DNA of 64,000 bases from an uncultured Bacteroidales bacterium (GTDB lineage Bacteria > Bacteroidota > Bacteroidia > Bacteroidales > UBA4417), in NCBI GenBank assembly GCA_903879715.1, contig CAIRMR010000077.1, forward strand, positions 27,239 through 91,238. The letters are read 5' to 3'. Positions within the stretch are counted from its first letter, which is position 1, and each line of letters begins with the position of its first letter. The translations under genes were made by a program, and so were the position numbers. Shown here piece after piece: positions 26,943-36,415 of the stretch. Below the pieces are notes generated by a model that saw only the letters and a program-made list of their open reading frames with translations, was not told the origin of the DNA and made no database searches.

Positions 26943-27310
26943 GCATAGCTGATTTTGTTTTAGGATGTATTGCATGGCTGGAAGTCAGAAGACGGAAGAC
27001 CGAAGCCTAAAAACCGCAGACTCAATTATATTCAACTTTTGTTATGACTATTGTTTCGTTTCAAAAACGTTTTCAATTTCGTTTACTAAATTTTATTGTT
27101 TAATCATTTTAATCTTTCCCATAGGATCTGTTGCATACTCCCTACTCCCTACTCCTGACTTCAGACACTCACTTCCACTATCTTTAATAAATTTTCTACC
27201 ACCGAATAAAACTTTCAATTTTCACTTGCCGCCTCTTAAAATATTGATACTTTTGCCACCGAATTGCAAAAATATGCAATTCGATAAAAACAAATCAAAA
27301 TCGGTATTTT
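26943..27310. other. Intergenic region with dispersed words and a promoter
   Basis: This 368-bp spacer precedes pruA. Near 26978-27004 lies GGAAGTCAGAAGACGGAAG, the same word family as in 17190-17355. Around 27137-27165 is the direct repeat CTCCCTACTCCCTACTCCTG. The ORF called at 26965-27348 is made of this low-complexity DNA and is not accepted. The pruA promoter lies at the 3' end. Confidence 0.5.
27226..27255 (+). promoter_or_regulatory. Bacteroidota-type promoter of pruA
   Basis: TTG (27226-27228), a 19-nt spacer and TACTTTTG (27248-27255) match the consensus spacing well. Transcription would begin about 45 bp before the pruA ATG. Confidence 0.65.
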
Positions 27311-28939
27311 ATGAACAATGCCATTTACAATTTTCCGCTTCCTGCTAACGAACCGGTACTAGAATACAAAAAGAACAGCCCTGAACGGAATCAACTGGAC
27401 GATGAATTAAAACGTCAACTTCGGAATCCAATCGAAATACCGCTGATCATCGGAGGGAAAGAAGTCCGGACAGCACAAACCGGGCAGGTTCGTATGCCAC
27501 ACAATCATTCTCATGTGCTTGCAACCTATTATAAAGCAACCGAAAAGGAAGTTCAAATGGCCATTGATGCAGCGCTTGAAGCTCATCGGATCTGGTCGGA
27601 TCTATCCTGGACAGTTCGTGCCTCTATATTGCTGAAAGCAGCCGAACTGATTTCGGGTAAATACAGGGCTGTGATGAATGCTGCTACCATGTTAGGCCAG
27701 AGTAAAAACATCTACCAGTCGGAAATTGATTCGGTATGTGAAACAATTGATTTCCTTAAGTTTAACGCCTATTTTGTATCTCGGATTTACGAAATGCAGC
27801 CCCGTTCGGCTTTCAACCAATTGAACAAAATGGAGTTCCGGCCGTTGGAAGGGTTTGTATTTACCGTGAGCCCTTTCAATTTTACATCCATTGCTTCTAA
27901 TCTTAATATGGCTCCGGTCATGATGGGGAACACCACCGTGTGGAAACCAGCTACCACATCTTTGCTTTCCAATTACTACCTGATGAAGATATTCCAGGAA
28001 GCAGGTCTTCCTGACGGAGTCATAAATTTTGTACCAGGCAGCGGAGCTTTAATTGGTAAGGTTGCGCTTGCATCACCCGACCTGGCAGGCATTCATTTTA
28101 CAGGTTCAAACACTACGTTTAACTATCTCTGGAAAGAAGTGGCTGATCAATTGCCTCATTATAAATCGTATCCTCGGTTAATTGGTGAAACAGGCGGCAA
28201 GAATTTTATTTTTGTGCATCCCACGGCAGTTCCCAAAGAGGTAGCTGTAAATGCATTTCGTGGAGCTTTTGAATACCAGGGTCAAAAATGTTCGGCAGCA
28301 TCCAGAATGTATGTTCCTGTTTCTCTTTGGACTGAAGTAAAATCAGAATTGATCAGAATTAGTTCAGATGCAACGATGGGAGATGTTACCAATCCTGGAA
28401 ATTTTATCAATGCGGTAATTGATGAAGGTTCGTTTGATAACTGTATGGACTATATAAATTATGCGAAAGCTTCTGATGATTCTGAAATTATTGCCGGTGG
28501 AAATGGAAATAAAAGTGTAGGATATTTTGTTGAACCAACGATTATCGTTACTTCCAATCCAAAAGCCAGATCCATGGAAGAAGAGATCTTTGGCCCGGTA
28601 TTAACCATATTTATTTACGAGGACAATAGGCTGCAGGAAACAATTGAGCTTTGCAATACTACTTCACCTTATGGGCTTACCGGCGCAGTTTTTGCCCGCG
28701 ACAGGGTTGCCGCTTCCGATATGTGTGAACAGCTGCGGTATGCAGCAGGTAATTTTTACATCAACGATAAACCAACAGGCGCTATTGTCGGGTTACAGCC
28801 GTTTGGCGGATCACGTGCATCGGGAACCAACGATAAAGCAGGTGGCGAATTTAACCTGATCCGCTGGATCAGCCCACGAACTATTAAAGAGACATTTCAG
28901 CCGGCAACTGAATACCGGTATGGATATATGATGGAATAA
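27311..28939 (+). CDS. pruA: L-glutamate gamma-semialdehyde (delta-1-pyrroline-5-carboxylate) dehydrogenase
   Basis: This NAD-dependent enzyme oxidises glutamate semialdehyde to glutamate in proline degradation. The 542 residues match the long P5CDH form. The N-terminal arm is followed by VSPFNFTSIASNLNMAPVMMGN, the cofactor-binding region TGSNTTFNYLW, Glu in GETGGKNFIFV and the catalytic Cys at about 327 in YQGQKCSAASR. EEIFGPVLTIFIY and QPFGGSRASGTNDKAGG follow near the C-terminus. Proline dehydrogenase (putA/prodh) is not in the window. It is followed 23 bp later by a second aldehyde dehydrogenase gene, so amino acid semialdehyde oxidation appears to be the shared theme. Confidence 0.94.
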   Translation: MNNAIYNFPLPANEPVLEYKKNSPERNQLDDELKRQLRNPIEIPLIIGGKEVRTAQTGQVRMPHNHSHVLATYYKATEKEVQMAIDAALEAHRIWSDLSWTVRASILLKAAELISGKYRAVMNAATMLGQSKNIYQSEIDSVCETIDFLKFNAYFVSRIYEMQPRSAFNQLNKMEFRPLEGFVFTVSPFNFTSIASNLNMAPVMMGNTTVWKPATTSLLSNYYLMKIFQEAGLPDGVINFVPGSGALIGKVALASPDLAGIHFTGSNTTFNYLWKEVADQLPHYKSYPRLIGETGGKNFIFVHPTAVPKEVAVNAFRGAFEYQGQKCSAASRMYVPVSLWTEVKSELIRISSDATMGDVTNPGNFINAVIDEGSFDNCMDYINYAKASDDSEIIAGGNGNKSVGYFVEPTIIVTSNPKARSMEEEIFGPVLTIFIYEDNRLQETIELCNTTSPYGLTGAVFARDRVAASDMCEQLRYAAGNFYINDKPTGAIVGLQPFGGSRASGTNDKAGGEFNLIRWISPRTIKETFQPATEYRYGYMME

Positions 28940-28962
28940 ATTTTTAATAACGAATAGAAATT

Positions 28963-30498
28963 ATGACTTTAGATTTAAATCTTTTAGGAATTGAAGCAGT
29001 AAATCCCGGAGCGAGTACCGGAAGCGAATGGCTTGATACCCAAGGCGACGTGACCGCTTCGTATACGCCGGTTGATGGTTCGCTGATCGCGAAAGTAACA
29101 AACGCTACCCTTGATGACTATGAACATATTGTAGCCAAAGCCCAGGAAGCCTATAAAAAATGGCGCATTGTTCCGGCTCCGAAACGCGGTGAAGTTGTTC
29201 GCCAGATCGGTGAAGCACTGCGTGAGAAAAAAGCTGAACTTGGTTATCTTGTTTCGCTTGAAATGGGTAAAATTTACGAAGAAGGCCTGGGTGAAGTTCA
29301 GGAAATGATCGACATCTGTGAGTTCTCGGTAGGACAATCCCGCTTGTTGAACGGGGCAACCATGCATTCCGAGCGCCCGTTCCACCGCATGTACGATCAA
29401 TATCACCCGATTGGAATTGTTGGAATTATTACCTCTTTTAATTTCCCTGTTGCTGTATGGGGATGGAATGCCATGCTGGCTGCCATCGCCGGTGATGTGG
29501 TAATCTGGAAACCCAGTTCAAAAACACCGCTATGCGCATTGGCTGTTCAGAAAATTATTGCCGAAACACTTCGCGTAAATAATGTACCGGAAGGGGTTTT
29601 CAATATGATCGTTGCGAAATCATCTGTTTTGGGCGATAACTTTGCTGCCGACAAACGCATTTCTTTGATCTCGGTAACGGGATCAACAGCTGTTGGCAGG
29701 AGAGTTTCCGCCATAGTTGGCACCCGTCTCGGAAAAACTATCCTTGAATTAGGCGGCAATAATGCTGTGGTTATTTCAAAACATGCCGACCTGGATATGA
29801 CTTTGCAATCCGTTGTATTCGGTGCAGTGGGAACCTGCGGGCAACGCTGTACTTCTACCCGCCGTCTCATCATTCACGAATCCGTTTACGAAACAGTTAA
29901 AGAACGCCTGGTTGCGGCTTATAAAAGTATCAGCGACCGTATCGGCGATCCACTTGAAAAAGACACGCTCGTCGGACCTTTGGTGGATGGAACAGCTGTG
30001 AAAAACTTCCTTCATGCCATTGACGAAGTTCAGAAAGAAGGTGGAAAACTGGTGTATGGCGGTACAAGCCTTAAAGGCGAAAAATACCCTAACGGTAATT
30101 ACGTTTTGCCTGCTGTGGTTGAAGCTGAAAACCATTACAAAATGGTTCAGGAAGAAACTTTTGCCCCTATCGTTTACCTTATAAAATACAGCACTATTGA
30201 AGAAGCAATCGCTCTCAATAATAATGTTCCTCAGGGTTTATCATCCTGTATTTTTACCGAAAACCTGGTGGAAGCAGAGACATTCCTCTCCGAAACCGGT
30301 TCCGATTGTGGTATTGCAAACGTAAATCTTGGAACTTCCGGAGCTGAAATTGGTGGTGCCTTTGGTGGCGAAAAAGATACAGGCGGTGGCCGTGAATCCG
30401 GTTCCGATGCATGGAAAGCTTATATGCGTCGCCAGACCAATACCATTAATTTTAGTGGACAAACAGCATTGGCGCAGGGAATTACATTTGACTTTTAG
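28963..30498 (+). CDS. ALDH7-type aldehyde dehydrogenase, probable alpha-aminoadipic semialdehyde dehydrogenase
   Basis: This enzyme is predicted to oxidise 2-aminoadipate 6-semialdehyde from lysine catabolism. The 511 residues resemble antiquitin (ALDH7A1). Features are LVSLEMGKIYEEGLGEVQEMID, SFNFPVAVWGWN, the cofactor motif SVTGSTAVGRRV, Glu in LELGGNNAVV and the nucleophile Cys at about 296 in GTCGQRCTSTRR. EEIFAPI-like (EETFAPIVYLIKY) and EIGGAFGGEKDTGGGRESGSDAWKAYMRRQT at the C-terminus are typical of the ALDH7 group. It lies 23 bp after pruA, which indicates cotranscription. A terminator hairpin follows. Confidence 0.88.
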   Translation: MTLDLNLLGIEAVNPGASTGSEWLDTQGDVTASYTPVDGSLIAKVTNATLDDYEHIVAKAQEAYKKWRIVPAPKRGEVVRQIGEALREKKAELGYLVSLEMGKIYEEGLGEVQEMIDICEFSVGQSRLLNGATMHSERPFHRMYDQYHPIGIVGIITSFNFPVAVWGWNAMLAAIAGDVVIWKPSSKTPLCALAVQKIIAETLRVNNVPEGVFNMIVAKSSVLGDNFAADKRISLISVTGSTAVGRRVSAIVGTRLGKTILELGGNNAVVISKHADLDMTLQSVVFGAVGTCGQRCTSTRRLIIHESVYETVKERLVAAYKSISDRIGDPLEKDTLVGPLVDGTAVKNFLHAIDEVQKEGGKLVYGGTSLKGEKYPNGNYVLPAVVEAENHYKMVQEETFAPIVYLIKYSTIEEAIALNNNVPQGLSSCIFTENLVEAETFLSETGSDCGIANVNLGTSGAEIGGAFGGEKDTGGGRESGSDAWKAYMRRQTNTINFSGQTALAQGITFDF

Positions 30499-30554
30499 TG
30501 TCTGCTTTCAGTGTCTGCACACCCGCAGGGTGTCTGATACTGAAAATACTTTGC

Positions 30555-30597
30555 AAAAAGGGAAGATCCGGAAATCAATTCAGGGTTTCCCTTTTTT
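30555..30597 (+). terminator. Intrinsic terminator after the aldehyde dehydrogenase pair
   Basis: AAAAAGGGAA (30555-30564) pairs with TTTCCCTTTTT, leaving a loop of about 20 nt. The right arm ends in a T-run. It closes the pruA/ALDH7 unit. Confidence 0.7.
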
Positions 30598-30630
30598 TAT
30601 TTTGAAGCTGTGCACGGCGGGAATAACTTT

Positions 30631-30662
30631 TTGCAACGTTTAAAATTATTCCCTTAATTTTG
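30631..30662 (+). promoter_or_regulatory. Bacteroidota-type promoter of the MATE gene
   Basis: TTG (30631-30633), a 21-nt spacer and TAATTTTG (30655-30662) fit the consensus. The leader to the ATG at 30744 is about 70 nt. Confidence 0.6.
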
Positions 30663-30743
30663 ATCCCGGATTGTTTTCAACTGACATTTGAATTCAGGCT
30701 TCCTCCTTTTTACCCATTACCCATTTTCTATTTTCCATAATCC

Positions 30744-32078
30744 ATGCCCTCCAACACACCATCAATAAAAAAAATCTGGGTTATCTCCTGGCCAATTATG
30801 ATCAGCCTGTTAGCTCAGAATATTGTGAATGTTACCGATACGGCTTTCCTTGGTCATGTGGGAGCCGTGGAATTGGGAGCATCAGCTATTGGAGGACTGT
30901 TTTATGTAACTCTTTTTATGGTGGCTTACGGATTTACAACCGGGGTTCAGATATTGATTGCCCGCAGGCACGGAGAAAAGGATTATCCGTCAATCGGCTC
31001 CATTTTTGATAACGGGTTTTATTTCCTGGGATTTTCAACCCTTATTATTACAGTGCTGATTCTTTTATTCGGGGCGCAGATACTTAAACCGTTTATCAAG
31101 TCGGTTGATGTTTTTGCAGCAAGTACGATCTATTTGAAATACAGGATTTTTGGTCTGTTTTTCGCTTCCTCGGCTTTACTTTTCCGTTCATTCTATACAG
31201 GCATTGCGTTTACAAAGTATATCAGTATCAGTGCTGCGATTATGGCCGGCCTTAATGTGATTCTCGATTATGGAATGATATTCGGCAAGTTGGGCTTCCC
31301 GGAAATGGGTATTGCCGGTGCCGGACTGGCTTCCTCAATTTCTGAAGCTTGTGCACTTTTGTTCTTTTTTGCTATTACAGCCCGCAGAGCCCACCTGGAA
31401 AAATATAAACTGTTTGCATTTGTGAAGCCTGACTTATCAATAATAAAAAGAACGCTGGATGTATCGCTTTACATCATGATTCAATTCGTTTTATCACATG
31501 CGGTTTGGTTTGGATTTTTCCTGCTTATTGAGAAAATGGGAGAAACTTCACTGGCAGTTTCCAATATTATCAGGAGCATTTATATGTTACTGATGATTCC
31601 TGCATGGGCCATGAGTTCAGCTACCAGCAGCATTGTAAGCAATGCAATTGGCGCAGGCTTTTCGAAGCAGGTAATTCCTATCGTTAATAAAATTCTTATT
31701 TTCAGTATGGGAATCATGCTGGCAATTGTATTTCTGGCTGCTTTTGTTCCTCACTTTATGATTTCCATTTATACCAGCGATATCAAATTGCAGCAAGCAT
31801 CAGTTGCTTCGTATTATATTATACTGGGAGCTGTATTTCTTTTTTCGGCAACCATCGTTTTATTTAATGGCGTTCTGGGTACCGGCAACACGCGCAGCGG
31901 ACTTGCTATTGAGGTATCTACGTTGATCTTGTATCTTGTATTTGCCTGGTTTCTGGCAATAAAACTTCAGGCACCTATAGAGGTTGTATGGCTTTGCGAA
32001 TATATGTATGCGATTGTTCTGGGATCGCTATCGTGGCTCTATCTGAAAAAAGGGAAATGGGAAGGAAGAGTTATCTGA
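30744..32078 (+). CDS. MATE family efflux transporter
   Basis: This inner-membrane cation-coupled exporter of drugs or metabolites has 444 residues with about twelve hydrophobic helices in two similar halves. The N-terminal half starts IKKIWVISWPIMISLLAQNIVNVTDTAFLGHVG, typical of the family. The second half begins near SLYIMIQFVLSHAVWFGFFLLIEKMGE. The substrate cannot be read from sequence. It has its own promoter and no cotranscribed partner. Confidence 0.92.
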   Translation: MPSNTPSIKKIWVISWPIMISLLAQNIVNVTDTAFLGHVGAVELGASAIGGLFYVTLFMVAYGFTTGVQILIARRHGEKDYPSIGSIFDNGFYFLGFSTLIITVLILLFGAQILKPFIKSVDVFAASTIYLKYRIFGLFFASSALLFRSFYTGIAFTKYISISAAIMAGLNVILDYGMIFGKLGFPEMGIAGAGLASSISEACALLFFFAITARRAHLEKYKLFAFVKPDLSIIKRTLDVSLYIMIQFVLSHAVWFGFFLLIEKMGETSLAVSNIIRSIYMLLMIPAWAMSSATSSIVSNAIGAGFSKQVIPIVNKILIFSMGIMLAIVFLAAFVPHFMISIYTSDIKLQQASVASYYIILGAVFLFSATIVLFNGVLGTGNTRSGLAIEVSTLILYLVFAWFLAIKLQAPIEVVWLCEYMYAIVLGSLSWLYLKKGKWEGRVI

Positions 32079-32110
32079 GAGTGGGTGAGTGGGAGATGGG
32101 AGAGTGGGAG
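32079..32110. repeat. Purine-rich imperfect direct repeats after the MATE gene
   Basis: Copies of GAGTGGGAGATGGGA-type words follow the stop codon. A little further (about 32168-32189) TTACACC is repeated three times. No hairpin is evident. Confidence 0.45.
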
Positions 32111-32286
32111 AAAAGCGAGGATTTTTTGGTTTTTGATTCGTGATTTTTAATTCTTTATACGTTTGACTTACACCTTACACCTTACACCCTTTCATCCTCT
32201 GGTTTTTCTGCAGGTTTTACAACCCTAAAAAGATTATTCCTATCTTTCGGCCTTCAAAATCAAAAATTACGTTCTAATAAAGTACT

Positions 32287-33213
32287 ATGGAGTGGTTTGT
32301 AATTGTTAATCCCAATGCCGGGAAACGAAAAGGAGAAAAGGATTGGCTCGAAATAGCGGCGCAGCTTACTTCAGCTAATATTGAGTTTGTAAGTGTTTTT
32401 ACCGAACATCGGGGACATGCCGTTGTATTGACTCGTAAATATATCGAAAACGGATACCGTAATATTATCGTGGTTGGGGGTGATGGCACTCTGAACGAAG
32501 TAGTGAATGGAATTTTTACCCAGGCGCATGTGCCAACTGACAGGGTTGTGTTGGCTATGATCCCGGTTGGAACCGGAAACGACTGGTGCCGGATGTTTAA
32601 CATTCCAAACGATTACAAACAGGCCATAAGCCTTATTACTAAACGGAAAATCTTTATTCAGGATACAGGAACCATTAAATATGTCTCTTCCGAAGGGCAT
32701 GAAAAAACACGGTACTTTATCAATATGGCCGGGATGGGATTTGATGCCCTGGTAGCCAAGAAGACCAATACACAGAAAGACCTTGGGAAGAGTAATCCAA
32801 TGTCGTATGTGGTAAATATTTTATCAAGCTTGTTTTTATACACCAGTACAAAAGTTAACATTTTGCTTGATGAAGAAAAAATCGCATCCGATATTTTTAG
32901 TATGAGTGTCGGCATTTGCCAGTATAATGGCGGGGGCATGAAACAAGCTCCCGGTGCTTTGCCTGATGATGGTTTATTTGATATGACGCTTATAAAACCA
33001 ATCGGGAAATTCAAAATAATCCGCAATATTATCAAGCTTTTCGATGGTAGTTTCACGAAACTGCCAGAGGTAAGTACATTCCGTTCCTCAAAAATTATTA
33101 TTCATTCCGAGCCGCCAATGTTTATGGAAGCCGACGGGGAATCATTAGGCCACACTCCTTTTGTGTTTAATATCCTGCCTCAAAGTTTATTTGTAGTGAG
33201 TGGTCTAAAATAA
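32287..33213 (+). CDS. Diacylglycerol kinase-family lipid kinase
   Basis: This soluble or peripheral kinase phosphorylates a lipid alcohol such as diacylglycerol or a sphingoid base. The 308 residues show the catalytic-domain start IVNPNAGKRKG, the nucleotide-binding GGDGTLNEVVNGI at about 60-72 and the PVGTGNDWCRMF motif. The C-terminal double-Psi barrel contains GICQYNGGGMKQAPGA and the end motif MEADGESLGHTPFVF. The layout is that of the DagK/YegS group. A near-consensus -7 (TATCTTTC, 32241-32248) lies upstream. Confidence 0.9.
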   Translation: MEWFVIVNPNAGKRKGEKDWLEIAAQLTSANIEFVSVFTEHRGHAVVLTRKYIENGYRNIIVVGGDGTLNEVVNGIFTQAHVPTDRVVLAMIPVGTGNDWCRMFNIPNDYKQAISLITKRKIFIQDTGTIKYVSSEGHEKTRYFINMAGMGFDALVAKKTNTQKDLGKSNPMSYVVNILSSLFLYTSTKVNILLDEEKIASDIFSMSVGICQYNGGGMKQAPGALPDDGLFDMTLIKPIGKFKIIRNIIKLFDGSFTKLPEVSTFRSSKIIIHSEPPMFMEADGESLGHTPFVFNILPQSLFVVSGLK

Positions 33214-33544
33214 AAAAATCCAAATAAAAAATTCCAAGCCATAAATTCCAGGTCTCAAATTCCAAAGGGTGAGTCCGCTCCAATAACCCAACTAAATGAA
33301 AACCACGGAGGCACAGAGAACACAGCGGCACACAGAGCATTGTTGGTCAGCACTATAAACTTTGTGAAACTTAGAATTTTTGTGCTTTTGCGAAAAAAAA
33401 AGACTTTTCGGCGTGGACACAAGGGCAAACATTTAAACATTATGGTATAAAGTGATTAGCTTTTAAAACCAGGTCTTGGGTCTTGGGTCTTGGAATTTGA
33501 AATTTGGGTCTTGGAATTTAGAATTTGAAACTTGGGTCTTCCTT
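33214..33544. repeat. Intergenic region of dispersed words between convergent genes
   Basis: This 331-bp spacer consists largely of three word families. ATTCCA/AAATTCCA-type copies lie at 33225-33265, and ACCACGGAGGCACAGAGAAC at 33302 (related to 43594-43737). GGTCTTGGGTCTTGGAATTT variants are repeated about five times at 33470-33540. No gene is supported; the ORF at 33255-33440 reads through these words. Confidence 0.6.
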
Positions 33545-35173
33545 TCAGAGGTCATTGCCAGCTCTTTCCTTCCAATCCCCTGATTTTTTTATAAGACTAA
33601 TCAACATCGGAATGGCTTCAATTTCAGGTATATTTTTATGGGCCACATCCTTTCCTTTATAAAGTGTAACCTTCCCGGGACCAGCCCCAACATAGCCGTA
33701 ATCAGCATCGGCCATTTCGCCGGGGCCGTTTACAATACAGCCCATAACAGCTATTTTCAGCCCTTTCAGATGTTGAGTCTCAGCTTTAACATGCTGAAGC
33801 GTTTTTTCGATATCAAAAAGAGTACGGCCACAGGAAGGACACGAAATAAACTCGGTTCGGGTAATACGGGCACGGGTTGCCTGGAGTATCGCAAAAGCAG
33901 TGTGGTTAACTGTTTCAGGTGAAATATTTTGTGCAACCGGCCAAATGGCATCCCCGATTCCATCAATCAGTATGCTACCGAAATCAATCGCGCTGTCGAC
34001 CTGGAAACGAAGCAGGTTGTTCGTCTGATAGTTGTTTTTTAATATGACAGGTTTTGAACTTTCAGGATTAATTTTTTCAAGCTGAAGCCGCACTTCAACG
34101 GCATTTCCTTCCAGTATTGAAAGCAGTTGGAGGTTATGGCCAGGTAATGTCCCGATAACAGAAAAATGCTCATCAACCAAACAATTATCTCCATCTATAT
34201 CCGCAATAACACCGACAGGATAATTTCCTCCAATACCCGAAACTGCATTAGATTGGCGCTTAGAAAAAGGTCCTGTTTCCGAAGTTGAGTGAAAGGTAGT
34301 TAACTGACTTCTCTGTTTTCGCGAATTATTATAGCGTTCAGTGATTGCAAGGGCGACAGGTATTTCAATTTCGGGCGCGCCGGTAAGCGAAACGCGTATT
34401 GTGTCTCCAATTCCATCTTCGAGCAATGCACCGATTCCGGCGGCAGATTTAATAATTCCATCTTCGCCATCACCGGCTTCGGTTACTCCGAGATGCAATG
34501 GGAAGTTCATTCCTTCAGCCTGCATTTTTCGCGCCAGCAACCGGGTTGACTGCACCATTACGCGGACGTTACTCGATTTCATGGAAAATAAAACATTCAG
34601 AAAACCTTCATTGATACAGATCCGTCCAAATTCCAATGCGCTTTCCACCATTCCTTCGGGAGTATCGCCATACCTGTTCATTATGCGGGAACTTAGCGAT
34701 CCGTGGTTGGTGCCTATCCGGATGGCTGTCCCATTTTGCTTGCAGATTTTGAGCAATGGATTCAATCGTTCGGCTATCCTTTCAAGTTCCTCCTCGTAAG
34801 CTTTATCTGTGAAGGTTTTATTTGAATCTCGCTTATCCGTATAGTTCCCGGGATTTATTCTCACTTTTTCAACTATACCTGCGGCTATTTCAGCGGCATG
34901 TGGATTAAAATGAATATCTGCAATAAGCGGGACTTTAATTCCTTTTGAACGTAATCCTTTCTTAATTAAAGCCAGGTTATTGGCCTCGGTAATTCCCTGC
35001 GCCGTTATGCGTACCATTTCGCAACCGGCATTTACAAGGCGGATACTTTGTGCTACAGTTGCTTCAATATCATTGGTGTCGGTATTGGTCATGGACTGTA
35101 CCCGTATGGGATGATGTCCTCCAACAGGCAAATCGCCAATGGTAACAATACCGGATGTATAAAGTGAAATCAT
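33545..35173 (-). CDS. ispG: 4-hydroxy-3-methylbut-2-enyl diphosphate synthase
   Basis: This is the 4Fe-4S enzyme of the MEP isoprenoid pathway that converts MEcPP to HMBPP. At 542 residues it is longer than the common bacterial form (about 370) because of the insertion domain found in Bacteroidota, Chlamydiae and plants. The N-terminal TIM barrel shows IRVQSMTNTDTNDIEATV, LIADIHFNP and IRIGTNHGSLS. The cluster ligands are the two Cys of SCPSCGRTLFD and the Cys of MGCIVNGPGEM, with the nearby Glu. The insertion lies at about residues 265-430. The gene is downstream of the sigma factor gene by 26 bp on the same strand. Confidence 0.95.
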   Translation of the reverse strand: MISLYTSGIVTIGDLPVGGHHPIRVQSMTNTDTNDIEATVAQSIRLVNAGCEMVRITAQGITEANNLALIKKGLRSKGIKVPLIADIHFNPHAAEIAAGIVEKVRINPGNYTDKRDSNKTFTDKAYEEELERIAERLNPLLKICKQNGTAIRIGTNHGSLSSRIMNRYGDTPEGMVESALEFGRICINEGFLNVLFSMKSSNVRVMVQSTRLLARKMQAEGMNFPLHLGVTEAGDGEDGIIKSAAGIGALLEDGIGDTIRVSLTGAPEIEIPVALAITERYNNSRKQRSQLTTFHSTSETGPFSKRQSNAVSGIGGNYPVGVIADIDGDNCLVDEHFSVIGTLPGHNLQLLSILEGNAVEVRLQLEKINPESSKPVILKNNYQTNNLLRFQVDSAIDFGSILIDGIGDAIWPVAQNISPETVNHTAFAILQATRARITRTEFISCPSCGRTLFDIEKTLQHVKAETQHLKGLKIAVMGCIVNGPGEMADADYGYVGAGPGKVTLYKGKDVAHKNIPEIEAIPMLISLIKKSGDWKERAGNDL

Positions 35174-35199
35174 TTCTTTCTGGAAAAGGTGCTAGCTGC

Positions 35200-35772
35200 T
35201 TACCCTATTATCCCTTTGAGTTCAGGATCGTTTTCAACCAATTTTTTCAAAGCTTCCTTGCAAAGGTACTTCTTGGTTTTGGCATAAAACTCTGATTTAT
35301 AGCCCATATTTTCAGCAATTTCTTTTGCCGACATTTTAGTAAGGAACAATTTCAGAAGTTTCTGGCAATCTTCACTCAGATGATCAAACTGCCTGATGAA
35401 CGACTGGTATTTTTCTTCATATTCCAGGTGTACTTCAACGCCCACCTCGGGTGCATCCAGGAAACGTGTAAGTTCATCCTGGTTTTTATACGTCATCCGT
35501 TTACGTTTCAGCCTCTGGAGCCAGATATTTTTACTGATAGAATAAAGATACGTGATGAACGAAGAACTCAATTCAAAATCATCATCTTTAATTTTGGTTA
35601 AAATAACCAATAACGCTTCCTGGAATACATCTTCGGCATCTTCTTCGAGGCCCGCGTTATTTTTGATCAGATATTTAATGGTGGGGAAAAATTCCTTATA
35701 CACATAGCGAATGATAAAATCACTATTAAGCCGGAGGCCTTCAACTATGGCGAAATCAGAATAGTGAATCAT
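35200..35772 (-). CDS. ECF-like sigma-70 family factor
   Basis: This 190-residue RNA polymerase sigma factor has region 2 at about 20-95 (AEDVFQEALLVILTK, the conserved core-binding helix, then ISKNIWLQRLKRKR) and region 4 at about 125-180 (LSEDCQKLLKLFLTKMSAKEIAENMGY). The linker is charged. No anti-sigma factor or STN-type receptor flanks it. Similar stand-alone ECF factors in Bacteroidota include SigP, which controls type IX secretion genes in Porphyromonas. The closeness of porZ, divergent and 640 bp away, makes that an interesting but unproved parallel. ispG follows by 26 bp. Confidence 0.88.
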   Translation of the reverse strand: MIHYSDFAIVEGLRLNSDFIIRYVYKEFFPTIKYLIKNNAGLEEDAEDVFQEALLVILTKIKDDDFELSSSFITYLYSISKNIWLQRLKRKRMTYKNQDELTRFLDAPEVGVEVHLEYEEKYQSFIRQFDHLSEDCQKLLKLFLTKMSAKEIAENMGYKSEFYAKTKKYLCKEALKKLVENDPELKGIIG

Positions 35773-36415
35773 TTCCTCTGCAAGGGTATTACTTCAAATT
35801 AATTTGAATCCTGCAGAATATCTCTTTGCATCACGATTAAGGGTATGAATCTCAGATCCTTAATGCAGGTTTCAGTGGTTTTCGGGTTGTGAAGGTAATA
35901 AATTTTTTAAAAACCTGACTCCAAAGATTTAGCATTTCTCAACAAATCATTGTTATGGTGTTTAATGTCAGGCACTTAATGGCTGGGTATTTTTTTTCAA
36001 ATATCGCAATAACTCAATATTTCCGTTTTTATAGGTACATCATTGACGCGTTTTGGGTACTTATCGCTGCTTGCAGATCGAAAGCTTTAAATTATTTTGT
36101 TTAGTATGGCTCAATAATTACCTCACTAAAGCTATTCTTGCCGATTTTGCTGTGTAATCTTCCTAAAGCTGTGCCTCAGGTAATTCTTATTAAATTTTGT
36201 CCGGTATTAGGTTTCGGGTTTTTACCCTTCTAAAAGTTTTTGGCCTTACTTGTGAGTTCTAATGATAAACTCTTGTTTTACTGATCTCTTTAGCAATATG
36301 ATAAATCGTTGAGGATTCACTTTGGAAATATATTTACTTCGTAGAATAATTGACCAAATATACTAAAAGTCGGTTTGCTAAGTTATTAGTATGGATCCAC
36401 CTATTATCAGGTATT
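35773..36415. other. Divergent intergenic region between sigma factor and porZ
   Basis: These 643 bp hold both divergent promoters, though I found no exact TAnnTTTG close to either gene. I see no ORF with coding character, no tRNA and no strong hairpin. The porZ start was moved from the TTG in the track (36350) to the ATG at 36416. Confidence 0.45.

Noticed and set aside
26965-27348. 127-residue plus-strand ORF before pruA
   Set aside because: It is composed of low-complexity intergenic words, overlaps the pruA promoter and start, and shows no domain or plausible ribosome binding site.
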